A stretch of 64,000 nucleotides of DNA, taken from the NCBI GenBank assembly GCA_963737625.1, contig CAVTTK010000001.1, positions 372,001-436,000 on the forward strand, given 5' to 3'. The stretch is from Bog-756 sp963737625 (GTDB lineage: Bacteria; Actinomycetota; Acidimicrobiia; Acidimicrobiales; RAAP-2). The position numbers and the translations under genes were made by a program. The notes under the pieces are model-generated. The model was not told the origin of the DNA. It did no database searches and saw only the letters and a program-made list of their open reading frames with translations. This document shows, one piece after another, positions 41,590 to 51,218 of the stretch (position 1 is the stretch's first letter; the number at the start of each line of letters is the position of its first letter).

Positions 41590-43698
41590 ATGTCCATCAC
41601 CGTGTCACCGCCGCCCGCCGTCCGACCCGCTCCCACGGTCCCCGGAGGCCAGGCTTCGCCTTCGGCCGTCGACACCGGAAAGACTGACCCCGGATCGCCG
41701 TCAACACCCCGCTGGGTGGCCCCTGCCGTAATCGCCCTTCTGGCCGTGACGGCAGGCACCTACCTCTGGGACCTCAGCGCCTCGGGCTACGCCAACAGCT
41801 TCTACGCCGCCGCGGTCCAGGCCGGCACCAGGAGTTGGAAGGCGTTCTTCTTTGGTTCCATCGATTCCTCCAATTTCATCACCGTGGACAAATCGCCGGG
41901 ATCGCTGTGGATCATGGAACTCTCCGGACGTATGTTCGGATTCAGCAGTTGGAGCATGCTGGTTCCCCAGGTGCTGGAGGGAGTGGCGGCCGTGGGCCTG
42001 GTCTATGCCGCCGTCAAGCGCTGGTTCGGGCCGGGGGCGGGGTTGCTGGCCGGCGCCGTGCTGGCCTGCACGCCGGTCGCCGCCCTGATGTTCCGATTCA
42101 ATAACCCGGACGCCCTCATGGTGCTACTGCTGGTAGCGGCGGCCTACACACTCACGCGCGCCATCGAGAAGGCCGGCACCAAGTGGATCGTGGCCACCGG
42201 TGCCCTGATCGGCTTCGCCTTCCTGGCCAAGATGCTCCAGGCCTTCACCGTCCTGCCCGCCTTCGGCGGTGTCTATCTTCTGGCGGCGCCGTCCGGCTTC
42301 TGGCGCCGCATCCGCCAGCTGACCGTGGGAGCCGTGGCCATCGTGGTGGCAGCCGGTTGGTGGGTGGCGGCCGTGGAATGGTGGCCGGCGGCCTCACGGC
42401 CCTACATCGACGGCTCCCCCGACAACAGCATTCTCAACCTCATCTTCGGATACAACGGGCTGAGCCGCCTGTCCGGGGGGACCGGGGGCAACGCCGCGGG
42501 GTTCAGCGGTCCCGCCGGCATCTTCCGCCTGTTCAACGATCTCATGGGCGGCCAAGCCTCGTGGTTGCTACCCGCCTCCCTCCTGGCCCTGGTGGCGGGC
42601 GTGGTGTGGAGGGGACGGGCTCCCCGCACCGACAGGAGGCGGGCCGCGCTCCTGCTCTGGGGTGGGTGGCTGCTGGTCACTGGCGCGGTGTTCAGCTTCT
42701 CGAGTGGTGTGATCCACACGTACTACACGGTCGCCCTGGCCCCGGCGATCGCCGCGCTGGTCGGGATGGGTGGCGCCATGCTGTGGCAGAACCGCTCGCG
42801 GATGTTGGCCCGCGGACTGGGGGCGGCAGCCATCGTGGTCACGGCAGCGTGGGCCTTTGCCCTGCTGGAGCGCACGCCGGCCTACGACCCCTGGCTCCGG
42901 GTTCTCATCCTGGCCACCGGGGTACTCGGTGCCGCAGCGCTGTTGGCCGCCCCCGCCGTTCCCCGGATCACCCGACACCTGACCACGGCCGCCATCGGCC
43001 TCGGTCTGGTGGCCTCCCTGAGCGGGCCCATCGCCTACACCGCCACGACGCTGGGTACTGCCCACACCGGGAGTATCCCATCGGCCGGTCCCGCCGCCAG
43101 TGGCGGATTTGCCGGTGGAGGGTTCGGGGGCGGAGCGGGACGCGCCGGTCGAGGCGTGGGCGGACCGGGCCTGGCCGCGCCGAGCGGCGGCGGCCGACCC
43201 GTGCCCGGTTCCGGCAACCGTCCATCCTTCTCGGGTGGCACGCCCCCGACCGGCGGCTTCGGGGGAACGCGACCACCGGGTGCGCCGTCGGGTGTGGGGG
43301 GCGGCGGAGCAGTTCCGACCGGAGCTGGCCCAGGCGGTGCAGGGGCAACGACCAGCGCCGCCCTGACGGCGGCCCTCCGGTCAGGGGCCAACGGCTACCG
43401 CTGGGTGGCGGCCACCTTCGGATCCCAGTCGGCAGCGACCCTCGAACTGGCCTCTGGCGAGGCGGTGATGGCCATCGGTGGCTTCAACGGCCAGGGCGGC
43501 AACATCAGCTTGGCCACCTTCGAGACCTATGTGGCCAACGGCACGATCCACTACTTCATCGCCTCGGGCTCCGGTGGCGGGGGAGGCCCGGGCGGTGGCG
43601 CCAACAGCGACTCGGCCATCACCAGCTGGGTCGAGGCCCACTTCACGTCGACGACCATCGGGGGCCAGACCGTCTACGACCTGACGTCGACCAAGTGA
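41590..43698 (+). CDS. ArnT-like membrane glycosyltransferase (GT-C fold)
   Basis: A 702-residue protein. Roughly 480 N-terminal residues form about a dozen membrane helices. The first loop carries SGYANSFYAAAVQAGTRSWKAFFFG and VDKSPGS, as in actinobacterial ArnT-type lipid-linked sugar transferases of the GT39/GT83 superfamily. From about residue 490 a Gly/Pro-rich, low-complexity segment leads to a C-terminal periplasmic domain (TFGSQSAATLELASGEAVMAIGG). It probably transfers a sugar from a polyprenyl phosphate to an external acceptor. The Gly-rich linker and terminal domain are typical of the actinobacterial subfamily. Confidence 0.85.
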   Translation: MSITVSPPPAVRPAPTVPGGQASPSAVDTGKTDPGSPSTPRWVAPAVIALLAVTAGTYLWDLSASGYANSFYAAAVQAGTRSWKAFFFGSIDSSNFITVDKSPGSLWIMELSGRMFGFSSWSMLVPQVLEGVAAVGLVYAAVKRWFGPGAGLLAGAVLACTPVAALMFRFNNPDALMVLLLVAAAYTLTRAIEKAGTKWIVATGALIGFAFLAKMLQAFTVLPAFGGVYLLAAPSGFWRRIRQLTVGAVAIVVAAGWWVAAVEWWPAASRPYIDGSPDNSILNLIFGYNGLSRLSGGTGGNAAGFSGPAGIFRLFNDLMGGQASWLLPASLLALVAGVVWRGRAPRTDRRRAALLLWGGWLLVTGAVFSFSSGVIHTYYTVALAPAIAALVGMGGAMLWQNRSRMLARGLGAAAIVVTAAWAFALLERTPAYDPWLRVLILATGVLGAAALLAAPAVPRITRHLTTAAIGLGLVASLSGPIAYTATTLGTAHTGSIPSAGPAASGGFAGGGFGGGAGRAGRGVGGPGLAAPSGGGRPVPGSGNRPSFSGGTPPTGGFGGTRPPGAPSGVGGGGAVPTGAGPGGAGATTSAALTAALRSGANGYRWVAATFGSQSAATLELASGEAVMAIGGFNGQGGNISLATFETYVANGTIHYFIASGSGGGGGPGGGANSDSAITSWVEAHFTSTTIGGQTVYDLTSTK

Positions 43699-43738
43699 CG
43701 CTGCCCGTGCCGGGCTTCGCCGGGCGACGGCCCATCCC

Positions 43739-45394
43739 TTAGCCTCGCCGCCGCCTCCTCCCGATGAGCCATGCGCCGACGAGGGCCACGGCGAGGACAC
43801 CCCCGATGACCGCGACGGCCACCGTGCCGTTCGACAGCCCGCCTCCGGTGGAGGTGCCCGAATCGGAGCCCAGGGTCTGGGGGGTGGTGGTCGGCGTGGT
43901 GACCGAGGCGGTCGAGGTGGGACTGGTCGCTGCGGTGGGCGTGGGGGATGCCGGAGACGCGGTGAAGGCCACCACCGAGTAGGCCTCCGGGGCCAGGAGG
44001 AGACCGTCGCCGACGCTGGGTGTCGGGAAGTGGTTGGCCGCGGTCCCGATGGACACACTCTGCCGGACCGTCCCCGTGGTCGGACTCAGGCCAGAAAGCG
44101 TTCCGTCGCGGCCGATCGACCACACCAGTCCGGCAGCCACGATCGGCGGTCCACCGCCCACGCCGGAGCTCCACAGAACCCGGAGACCGGCCGGGGCCGA
44201 GGTGGCCCGGACGGCGATGATCCCGGTGAGGCAGGGGAGGTACACGGTTGTCCCGATGATGGCCACGCCCCCGTCGATGTCGTCCTGGCAGCCGGTTCCG
44301 AGAGATGAAGCCTCTCCGCCGATGCCTCCGAGGTGACCGGCATCGAGCAGGTAGGCAATCCGGGACTTGCCGGCCGCCAGCACCTGGCCGTTGGACAGGA
44401 GGGCCGGAACGGTGGAGATGTCGAGGTCGTGGGCGTTGTCGCTCGCCCACGAACGGGGGGCGAAGTACTGGAGCAGGTTCAGCGTCGACGACAGCTCCAG
44501 TACTGAATCGCTGTCGTCGTAGGGGTGGGTGGACGAGGTCACCGAGCCGTTTCCCACCCCGACCCAGATGTCACCGGAGCGGTCCACCGCCGGAGCCCCT
44601 CCGCCCATCCAGACGGCCCCCTGGCTCTCGTCGGGCGCCCCGTCCACGGCGAACTCGGAAGGGGTGCCCCCGCCTTCGGCCACGGCGACCACCCAGCCCC
44701 GGTAGCTGGCACAGTCGCCGTAGTTGCCTCCGAAGCCGAATACCACCTGTCCGGCATCGAGGGTGAGACCGGTGCGTTGGAGAAGAGCCGGGGGCGCGGA
44801 TCCGCTCGGGTCGACGCCCTGGGTCATCTCCACGCGCCCCGAGGTGGTGTCCAGGCCGACCAGCCGGTGGACAGGCGCCCCGTTCACCAATTCTTCGGCC
44901 ACGACGAAGAGCTCGGACCGGGTCGGGTCGATGACCGGCGTACCAGTGATCCCAACGACGGGGGTGATGTCCCCGCAGGGCAGCATGGCCGAGGGAACAG
45001 GTGTGGCCACATGGGTCGACCACACTACGGATCCCGACGATGACGAGAGGGCGTACACCGTGTCGTTCTCGGTGGCCATATAGACCAGGCCCCCGGACAC
45101 CAGCGGCTCGCCGTAGAGCTTTCCGTCGAGGGTGGGCGACGTCCAGGCCCGCTTCGTCGTGGTCACGCCCCCCACCGCGGCGGCCACCCCGGTCCCGGCC
45201 AGGTCATGGTGATACACCGTCCAGGAGGCGGCGGCGGTGGGCGAGGTGGCGGTGGGCGAGGCGGCGGCGGATGGACACATCGCTCCCAGCAGGCCCACAA
45301 AGGCCAGCACGACAAGCGCTGACCTCTGTGGGCGTCGGAGTTGGACCCCCGAGCCGGGATGGCCCGGATGCCGGCCACTCCGGCGGATGAACAT
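43739..45394 (-). CDS. Secreted PQQ-like beta-propeller protein with C-terminal anchor
   Basis: A 551-residue protein. A signal peptide (ALVVLAFVGLLGAMCPSAAA) is followed by propeller blades with WTSPTLDGKLYGEPLVSGGLVY, YALSSSSGSVVWSTHV, and related repeats of the PQQ_2 type. A Thr/Ser/Pro linker leads to a C-terminal membrane helix (VAVAVIGGVLAVALVGAWLIG) with an RRRRRG stop-transfer. It lacks the catalytic residues of PQQ dehydrogenases as far as I can see, so a binding or scaffold role is likely. It is convergent with the ArnT-like gene. Confidence 0.75.
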   Translation of the reverse strand: MFIRRSGRHPGHPGSGVQLRRPQRSALVVLAFVGLLGAMCPSAAASPTATSPTAAASWTVYHHDLAGTGVAAAVGGVTTTKRAWTSPTLDGKLYGEPLVSGGLVYMATENDTVYALSSSSGSVVWSTHVATPVPSAMLPCGDITPVVGITGTPVIDPTRSELFVVAEELVNGAPVHRLVGLDTTSGRVEMTQGVDPSGSAPPALLQRTGLTLDAGQVVFGFGGNYGDCASYRGWVVAVAEGGGTPSEFAVDGAPDESQGAVWMGGGAPAVDRSGDIWVGVGNGSVTSSTHPYDDSDSVLELSSTLNLLQYFAPRSWASDNAHDLDISTVPALLSNGQVLAAGKSRIAYLLDAGHLGGIGGEASSLGTGCQDDIDGGVAIIGTTVYLPCLTGIIAVRATSAPAGLRVLWSSGVGGGPPIVAAGLVWSIGRDGTLSGLSPTTGTVRQSVSIGTAANHFPTPSVGDGLLLAPEAYSVVAFTASPASPTPTAATSPTSTASVTTPTTTPQTLGSDSGTSTGGGLSNGTVAVAVIGGVLAVALVGAWLIGRRRRRG

Positions 45395-45731
45395 GGCGCA
45401 AGGCTACCGACCGTGCCCCCCCGAATCGTGTGGCACCCGTCGTCGCTCGGCCCCGGTCAGCGCGTTGCTGCCCTCCTTGGGGCACCGGTTGATGGCCACC
45501 GATGGAGGGATCCTCAACTTCGGTGGCGCACCCTTCCTCGGTTCGGCGGCATAGCGGCGGGTTCCCTGCTCCGGCGGTCCAGCGGCGTGGCGCGCTGACC
45601 TCCAGGCCCGTAGCCGGTTCGGCCCCGTCGGACCACGCGTGCTCGCCGCGTTCCACACGGACGTGGGAAGCTCTCACGGCGTGGCCGGTGGACTGGCCGC
45701 GCCGTGGACACCGCATTCTGGGAGGTGGGCC
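45395..45731. other. Divergent intergenic region with a protein-repeat remnant
   Basis: No full gene is visible in 337 bp. At 45492-45554 (+) a 20-codon piece reads ATDGGILNFGGAPFLGS and then stops. This is one unit of the DGGIFxFGxAxFxGS repeat common in secreted actinobacterial proteins, probably the end of a lost gene. GGAGG at 45721-45725 serves the MaoC gene. Confidence 0.4.
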
Positions 45732-46583
45732 GTGTCGATCAACGTGGACATCGTCGGATCCACCTCCGTGCCGGTGGAGCGTGCCTGGACCTCGACGGAA
45801 TCGTTGCTCTATGCCCTCGGAGTGGGAGCCGGTTCACTGGCCGGCGATGTCGAGCTTCCGTTCACCACCGAGAACTCCGTCGGGATGTCCCAACAGGTCC
45901 TACCTACCATGGCCGCCGTTCTGGGATCGGGCGGCCACAGCCGGTCGGCGATCGGTGACTTCGACCCGGCCATGCTGCTGCACGGCGAGCAGGGAATCGA
46001 ACTCCTCGGGGCTATCCCGCCCGAGGGATCCGTTCGCACCACGGGAACGGTGACCGGCCTCTTCGACAAGGGCTCGGGGGCGCTGGTGGTCACCGAGTCG
46101 ACATCGATCAGCACCGCCACCGGACGGCCCCTGTTCCGGACCACCAATGCTCTGTTCATCAGGGGCGAGGGTGGATTTGGCGGGGAGCGGGGGCCCTCGG
46201 TCGGCCCGGCCCCCATTCCCGATCGCCCGCCGGACCAGACCGTCACGTACGCCACCCGTCCGGACCAGGCCCTCCTCTATCGGCTGTCGGGGGACCGAAA
46301 TCCGCTCCACTCCGATCCGGTCTTCGCCCGACGGGCGGGGTTCGACCGTCCCATCCTGCACGGCCTGTGCACCTACGGCGTCACCGGCCGGGCATTGCTG
46401 CACACCCTGTGCGCGTCTGATCCCGTCCGCTTCCGTGCCATGCGGGGCCGGTTCTCGCGACCCACCTATCCAGGCGACGAATTGACCGTGTCTATGTGGA
46501 TCGGGGAGGGTGTCGCCCAGTTCCGGACGGTCAACCAGCGCGGGGAGACCGTTCTCGACCACGGGGTGCTGCAGTTCGATTGA
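45732..46583 (+). CDS. MaoC-like (R)-specific enoyl-CoA hydratase (hydratase 2 family)
   Basis: A 283-residue double hot-dog protein. The C-terminal hot dog carries the hydratase 2 motif YRLSGDRNPLHSDPVFARRAGFDRPILHG, with catalytic Asp and His. The N-terminal domain lacks this motif, as in 17-beta-HSD type 4 hydratase domains and mycobacterial Rv3538 or Rv3389c. It probably hydrates trans-2-enoyl-CoA, including steroid side-chain substrates. GTG 45732 is chosen because GGAGG lies 6 nt upstream. It stands alone on this strand. Confidence 0.87.
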   Translation: MSINVDIVGSTSVPVERAWTSTESLLYALGVGAGSLAGDVELPFTTENSVGMSQQVLPTMAAVLGSGGHSRSAIGDFDPAMLLHGEQGIELLGAIPPEGSVRTTGTVTGLFDKGSGALVVTESTSISTATGRPLFRTTNALFIRGEGGFGGERGPSVGPAPIPDRPPDQTVTYATRPDQALLYRLSGDRNPLHSDPVFARRAGFDRPILHGLCTYGVTGRALLHTLCASDPVRFRAMRGRFSRPTYPGDELTVSMWIGEGVAQFRTVNQRGETVLDHGVLQFD

Positions 46584-46744
46584 GGGGAATCCCTGCGGCG
46601 GGGCCGGGTCTGGCCACGGTTCCACCAGAACGTGGCCGGCCGTCGGAAACGAGACCTCGGCATCCCTGCCCTGTTCGGTCTACGCTTCGTCCGGGTGCCG
46701 GCGGCACACAGGACACTGTGCAGGTCAACATCAGAGGGGGAGCC

Positions 46745-47926
46745 GTGACGCCGGACGTTCGGGACGCACCGCGGGTACGTCGGACACGGCGAGCTCGGCA
46801 GGGGGTGTCGCTTGTGTCGGCACTGGCCGTGCTGGCGGTCGGTGCCGCTGCTCTCGGGCTCGGCGGGCCGGAGGCCGCGGCGGCCACTGCCGCCCCGAAA
46901 CCCCTCTACTACCTGGCCCTGGGAGACTCCATGGCCGCGGGAACCGGGGCCAGCACCACCGCCAACCGGTACGTGAACGTCCTCTACCAGCATGAGTTGG
47001 CCCGGTTTCCTCAGCTTCAACTGGACAACCTGGCCTGCGGCGGGGCCACGACCACGTCGATGATCAACGGACCCGGGTGCTCGTACTCCACGGGGACCCA
47101 GTTGGGCGACGCCGAGGCCTTTCTGCGGGCCCACCCGAAGGAGGTGGCGTTCGTCACCATCGACATCGGGGCCAACAACGTCGACGGCTGTCAGGTGGGG
47201 ACGACGATCAGCCTGCCGTGCATGGCCAACGGGCTGTCCCATATCACCGCAGAGCTCCCCCAGGTCCTGAGCGGGCTGGAGGCCGCCTATCCGGGCGTGG
47301 CCATCTACGGGATGACCTACTACGACCCGTTCCTCGGGGAGTGGCTCGCCGGACCGACAGGACAGTCGGTGGCCGAGCAGTCGGAGTCGCTGACCGTGGA
47401 GCTGAACGCGGTGCTGACCCAGCTCGACACGGCCGGTGGGGTCGCCACGGCGGACCCGGCTGCCGTCTTCCAGACCACGGATTTCGCTCTGACCGGCACC
47501 TATCTCGGCGTCACCGAGCCCCAGAACGTGGCCAACGTCTGCAACTGGACTCTGTTCTGCAGCGGCGGAGGCAACATCCATCCCAATGACACCGGCCATG
47601 CCCTGGTGGCCCAGGCGTTCGGGACGGTCATCGACGGCCTGTCCGTATCCCCATCGCCGCTGCCGCCGGCGACGGTCAAGCAGGCGTATCCCGGTCAGCT
47701 CGAAGCCGTAGGGGGACACCCCGCCTACCGCTGGTCCCTGGCCGCGGGCTCGGCGCCCCTTCCCCTCGGCCTCCGACTGCGGTCCAACGGGACCTTTGGC
47801 GGTAAGCCCAAGGCGACCGGGGCCTACTCCTTCACGGTCCGGGTCGCCGACACCAAACTCAGGATCGCCGGGCCGCCGGCCACCTTCCAGGCCACGGCCA
47901 CGGTGTCGCTTTCCGTGTCGTCCTGA
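46745..47926 (+). CDS. Secreted SGNH/GDSL-type hydrolase with C-terminal Ig-like domain
   Basis: A 393-residue protein. The signal peptide is SLVSALAVLAVGAAALGLGG, ending near AAAA. Block I is YLALGDSMAAG with the nucleophile Ser; block III is IDIGANNVDG; block V is IHPNDTGHAL with the catalytic Asp-His. Disulfide-like Cys pairs (CGG...GPGCS and VCNWTLFCSG) suit an exported enzyme. The last 90 residues form a cadherin/putative Ig domain (AVGGHPAYRWSLAAGSAPLPLGL). It is probably an extracellular esterase or lipase. GTG 46745 follows GAGGGGGAG. Confidence 0.85.
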   Translation: MTPDVRDAPRVRRTRRARQGVSLVSALAVLAVGAAALGLGGPEAAAATAAPKPLYYLALGDSMAAGTGASTTANRYVNVLYQHELARFPQLQLDNLACGGATTTSMINGPGCSYSTGTQLGDAEAFLRAHPKEVAFVTIDIGANNVDGCQVGTTISLPCMANGLSHITAELPQVLSGLEAAYPGVAIYGMTYYDPFLGEWLAGPTGQSVAEQSESLTVELNAVLTQLDTAGGVATADPAAVFQTTDFALTGTYLGVTEPQNVANVCNWTLFCSGGGNIHPNDTGHALVAQAFGTVIDGLSVSPSPLPPATVKQAYPGQLEAVGGHPAYRWSLAAGSAPLPLGLRLRSNGTFGGKPKATGAYSFTVRVADTKLRIAGPPATFQATATVSLSVSS

Positions 47927-48136
47927 GCGGCGCGGCGTTCGGACGCCGGGGCGATGGTGGAGTCGAGGTGGAAGACGTGGGCCGGCCGGCGCTCATGATC
48001 GGGTTCCCGGAAGGACGACCGCACCCCCCGGTAAGGACCTCCGCAGCGCTTCCATCGGGTTCGGTCCTGATTCCGGTCACCATCCGCCTCCTGGTGAGCA
48101 CGAGCCCCCCAAGTGAACCGTCGCCCTCACCTCCTG

Positions 48137-48760
48137 TTACTCGGCATGGCCGCTGATCCACTCCGGCAGGTGGGGCGCCTCGGCGCCGATGGTGGTCTCG
48201 TCACCGTGGCCGGTGAGTACCCGGGTGGCCCCGGGCAGGGTCAGCAATCGTTCCCGGATGGAGTCGATGATGGTGGGGAAGTCCGAGTAGCTACGACCGG
48301 TGGCCCCGGGTCCCCCCTGGAACAGGGTGTCGCCGGAGAACACCACCCCCTCGGCCTCGTCGTAGAGACAGCAGCCACCGGGGGAGTGGCCCGGGGTGTG
48401 GAGCACGGTCAGGGTTGCGCCGCCGACGTTCACGGCCATGCCCTCGGCCAGCGGACCGTCGGGCGGTCGGTCGGGGTAGACCGCACTCCACAGCATGAGG
48501 TCGTCGGGGTGCAGCCACACCGGGGCACCGAGCGCATCGGCCAACGCCGCGGCGGCGTTGATGTGGTCGTTGTGCCCGTGGGTGGCCACGATGGCCACCG
48601 TGCGACGTCCCCGCACCGCGTCGACGATGGGTCGGTGGTCGTGGGCGGCATCGACCACCACGACCTCGGAGTCGTCACCCACGACCCAGATGTTGTTGTC
48701 CACCTCGAAGTCCTCGCCGTCCAACGAGAAGATGCCCGACGTGACCACCCGCTCGATCAT
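48137..48760 (-). CDS. Metallo-beta-lactamase-fold hydrolase coupled to mscR
   Basis: A 207-residue hydrolase. The metal motif is ATHGHNDHI (HxHxDH); later ligands are in HTPGHSPGG and FSGDTLF, and the last His is in LTGHGDETT. In mycobacteria the gene next to mscR (Rv2260) encodes a similar protein, proposed to hydrolyse S-formylmycothiol or a related thioester. The start overlaps the mscR stop by 4 bp (ATGA), so the pair is translated together. Confidence 0.87.
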   Translation of the reverse strand: MIERVVTSGIFSLDGEDFEVDNNIWVVGDDSEVVVVDAAHDHRPIVDAVRGRRTVAIVATHGHNDHINAAAALADALGAPVWLHPDDLMLWSAVYPDRPPDGPLAEGMAVNVGGATLTVLHTPGHSPGGCCLYDEAEGVVFSGDTLFQGGPGATGRSYSDFPTIIDSIRERLLTLPGATRVLTGHGDETTIGAEAPHLPEWISGHAE

Positions 48761-49845
48761 CGGAGGACGACGACCGACCGCAGCACCTCGCCGCGCTCCA
48801 TTCGGTGGAAGGCCTCCTCCACGTCGCCGAGGGCGATGGTCTCGCTGACGAAGCGGTCGAGGTCCAGGCGCCCCTGCAGATACAAGTCGACCAGCATGGG
48901 GAAGTCGCGCGACGGGAGGCAGTCCCCATACCAACTGGGCCTCAGTCGACCACCCCGGCCGAAGAATTCGATCATGGGGAGATCGATGCGCATGTCCGGG
49001 GTGGGCACCCCCACCTGCACCAGGGTGCCGGCCAGGTCCCGGGCGTAGAACGCCTGCTCCATGACCTTCGGGTTCCCCACCGCCTCGATGCACACGTCGG
49101 CGCCGAACCCCCCTGTCAGGGCCCGGACCTTCTCGACCACGTCCCCCGTGGAGGCGTCGACCACGTCGGTGGCCCCGAACTCTTTGGCCAGCTCCAGCTT
49201 GCCCTGGTCGAGGTCGACGGCGATCACCGTGGAGGCGCCGGCCAGGATGGCGCCGGCCACGGCGGCACAGCCCACCCCCCCGCAGCCGAACACGGCCACC
49301 GAGTCGCCCAGCCCCACCTCGCCGGTGAGCATGGCCGCACCCAGTCCGGCCATCACGCCGCAGCCCAGCAGTCCGACGGCCTCGGGGCGGGCCGCCGGGT
49401 CGACCTTGGTGCACTGTCCCGCGGCCACCAGCGTCTTCTCGGCGAAGGCGCCGATCCCGAGGGCGGGGGAGAGCGGCGTGCCGTCGACCAGCGTCATCTT
49501 CTGAACTGCATTGTGGGTGTTGAAGCAGTACCACGGGCGACCTCGTCGACAGGCCCGGCACTCGCCACAGACGGCGCGCCAGTTGAGGACCACGAAGTCG
49601 CCGGGCGCCACCGAGGTCACATCGGGACCCACCGACTCCACCACACCGGCCGCCTCGTGGCCGAGGAGAAACGGGAACTCGTCGTTGATCCCCCCCTCCC
49701 GGTAGTGGAGGTCGGTGTGACAGACCCCACAGGCCTGCACCTTGACCACCGCCTCGCCCGGGCCGGGGTCGGGAACCACGATGGTGACCAGCGAGACCGG
49801 CTCGCCCTTGGCCAGTGCCACGACGCCTTGGACCTCAGATGTCAT
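48757..49845 (-). CDS. mscR: S-(hydroxymethyl)mycothiol dehydrogenase (mycothiol-dependent formaldehyde dehydrogenase)
   Basis: A 362-residue zinc MDR enzyme that closely follows the AdhE2/MscR pattern of Rv2259: LVTIVVPDPGPGEAVVKVQACGVCHTDLHYREGG is split by expected zinc ligands, then GHEAAGVVE, FVVLNWRAVCGECRACRRGRP, GIGAFAEKTLV and SWYGDCLPSRDFP. It oxidises the mycothiol adduct of formaldehyde to S-formylmycothiol with NAD+ and also reduces S-nitrosomycothiol. It diverges from the Rieske oxygenase gene, whose demethylation would release formaldehyde. It also shows that the organism makes mycothiol. Confidence 0.9.
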   Translation of the reverse strand: MTSEVQGVVALAKGEPVSLVTIVVPDPGPGEAVVKVQACGVCHTDLHYREGGINDEFPFLLGHEAAGVVESVGPDVTSVAPGDFVVLNWRAVCGECRACRRGRPWYCFNTHNAVQKMTLVDGTPLSPALGIGAFAEKTLVAAGQCTKVDPAARPEAVGLLGCGVMAGLGAAMLTGEVGLGDSVAVFGCGGVGCAAVAGAILAGASTVIAVDLDQGKLELAKEFGATDVVDASTGDVVEKVRALTGGFGADVCIEAVGNPKVMEQAFYARDLAGTLVQVGVPTPDMRIDLPMIEFFGRGGRLRPSWYGDCLPSRDFPMLVDLYLQGRLDLDRFVSETIALGDVEEAFHRMERGEVLRSVVVLR

Positions 49846-49975
49846 CTTCCACTCCCTGTCGTCTCCTGTGCCGTCTCAGCCCGTATCTCGACGGATCGGG
49901 CCCCAGTGTGTCATGCACGGTGCCCGGTCCCCGGAGGCTGTCACCGGGTAGCTGGACGTGGCCCGGAGCGAATCA

Positions 49976-49981
49976 TAGGAT
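49976..49981 (+). promoter_or_regulatory. -10 element giving a leaderless Rieske oxygenase mRNA
   Basis: TAGGAT fits the TANNNT pattern and ends 7 nt before the ATG at 49989, with no ribosome-binding site. The inverted repeat TGAC-N6-GTCA (49982-49995) covers the start codon and might be a regulator site. Confidence 0.4.
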
Positions 49982-49988
49982 TGACTGT

Positions 49989-51182
49989 ATGGTCATTCAA
50001 ACCCGTGCCGAGCTCGCTCCGCTGGACCGCAGCGAGCTGGATGCCTCCCTGCGACCCTTCGGCCACAGCCGCATGCTGCCCCGGGCCGCCTATGTGGACC
50101 CCGAGGTCTTCGCCTGGGAGCAGCGCCACTTCTTCGAGGGCGGTTGGATGTGCGTGGGACGCAGCGAGACCGTGGCCACACCGGGGGATCAGCGGGCGGA
50201 GTCACTGGGTGCGGCCGGCGTGCTCCTGCTCCGTGGCCAGGACGGGGTCCTCCGGGCCTTCGCCAACGTGTGCAGCCACCGGGGCCACGAGCTCCTGCCC
50301 TGTGGGGTCTCAGCCAGCCACGGCCGGGTCATCTGCCCCTATCACTCGTGGTCGTACACGCTGGAAGGGGAGGTGTGGACGGCCCCCGGCTTCAAGGACC
50401 TGGACGGCTTCGATCCCACCGACCACGGGCTCACCCCACTGCCCTGCGCCGAGTGGCACGGATTGGTCTTCGTGGACGGATCGGGTCAGGCCCCTCCGCT
50501 CGAGGAGTCGCTGGGCACCCTCGACGCCGTGGTGGCGCCCTACGACATGGCCCGACTGCAGGTGGCCGGCACCCACGAGTACACGGTGGCGGCCAACTGG
50601 AAGATCCTCACCGAGAACTACCACGAGTGCTACCACTGCCCCATGATCCACCCCGAACTGTGTGAGGTGAGCCCGCCCAAGAGCGGGGACAACTACCACC
50701 TGCCCGGGGGCTGGGTGGGTGGGACCATGGACCTGCGTGACGGCATGGACACCATGTCCCTCGACGGGGTCAGTCACGGGGTGGTCTTCCCCGGGCTCTC
50801 GGGCCACGCCCTGCGGGAGGTCATCTACCTCAATGTCTTCCCCAACATCCTGATCAGCCTCCACCCCGACTACGCGATGGTCCACCGGCTGACCCCCTTG
50901 GCCGCCGACTCCACCCGCATCGAGTGCTCGTGGGCCTTCTCGCCGGAATCGATCGCCCAGCCCGGCTTCGACCCCTCCTACGCCATGACCTTCTGGGACA
51001 TCACCAACCAGCAGGACTGGAACGCCTGCGCCTCGGTGCAGCGGGGCCTGTCCTCACGCCACGCCCGGCCCGGACCCATGGCCGGCGAGGAGGACGCCGT
51101 CTACCAGTTCGTGACCATGGTGGCCCGGGGCTATCTGGGTCAGCCGGTGCGCAACACGGGCACCGCCGTCTCCGCCGGCTGA
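49989..51182 (+). CDS. Rieske non-heme iron oxygenase alpha subunit, GbcA-like
   Basis: A 397-residue oxygenase. The Rieske cluster ligands are C95-H97 (CSHRGH) and C116-H119 (CPYHSW). The mononuclear iron site is H216 and H221 in ENYHECYHCPMIHPEL, with D337 in FWDITNQQDW. The ENYHECYHC segment and the C-terminal NQQDW resemble glycine-betaine and quaternary-ammonium N-demethylases (GbcA). Expected chemistry: O2-dependent N-demethylation releasing formaldehyde. No ferredoxin-reductase partner (GbcB-like) is in the window. The frame is open upstream to 49815, but similarity and the promoter fit ATG 49989. Confidence 0.85.
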   Translation: MVIQTRAELAPLDRSELDASLRPFGHSRMLPRAAYVDPEVFAWEQRHFFEGGWMCVGRSETVATPGDQRAESLGAAGVLLLRGQDGVLRAFANVCSHRGHELLPCGVSASHGRVICPYHSWSYTLEGEVWTAPGFKDLDGFDPTDHGLTPLPCAEWHGLVFVDGSGQAPPLEESLGTLDAVVAPYDMARLQVAGTHEYTVAANWKILTENYHECYHCPMIHPELCEVSPPKSGDNYHLPGGWVGGTMDLRDGMDTMSLDGVSHGVVFPGLSGHALREVIYLNVFPNILISLHPDYAMVHRLTPLAADSTRIECSWAFSPESIAQPGFDPSYAMTFWDITNQQDWNACASVQRGLSSRHARPGPMAGEEDAVYQFVTMVARGYLGQPVRNTGTAVSAG

Positions 51183-51218
51183 CCCGACCCGCGGCGGTCC
51201 CACCGGCCCGGGGCCGGT

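Noticed and set aside
42183..43742. Long overlapping open frame (519 codons) across the ArnT-like gene
   Set aside because: It is Arg/Gly/Pro-rich, in another frame of a clearly real membrane protein, and has no domain; such frames are common in GC-rich DNA.
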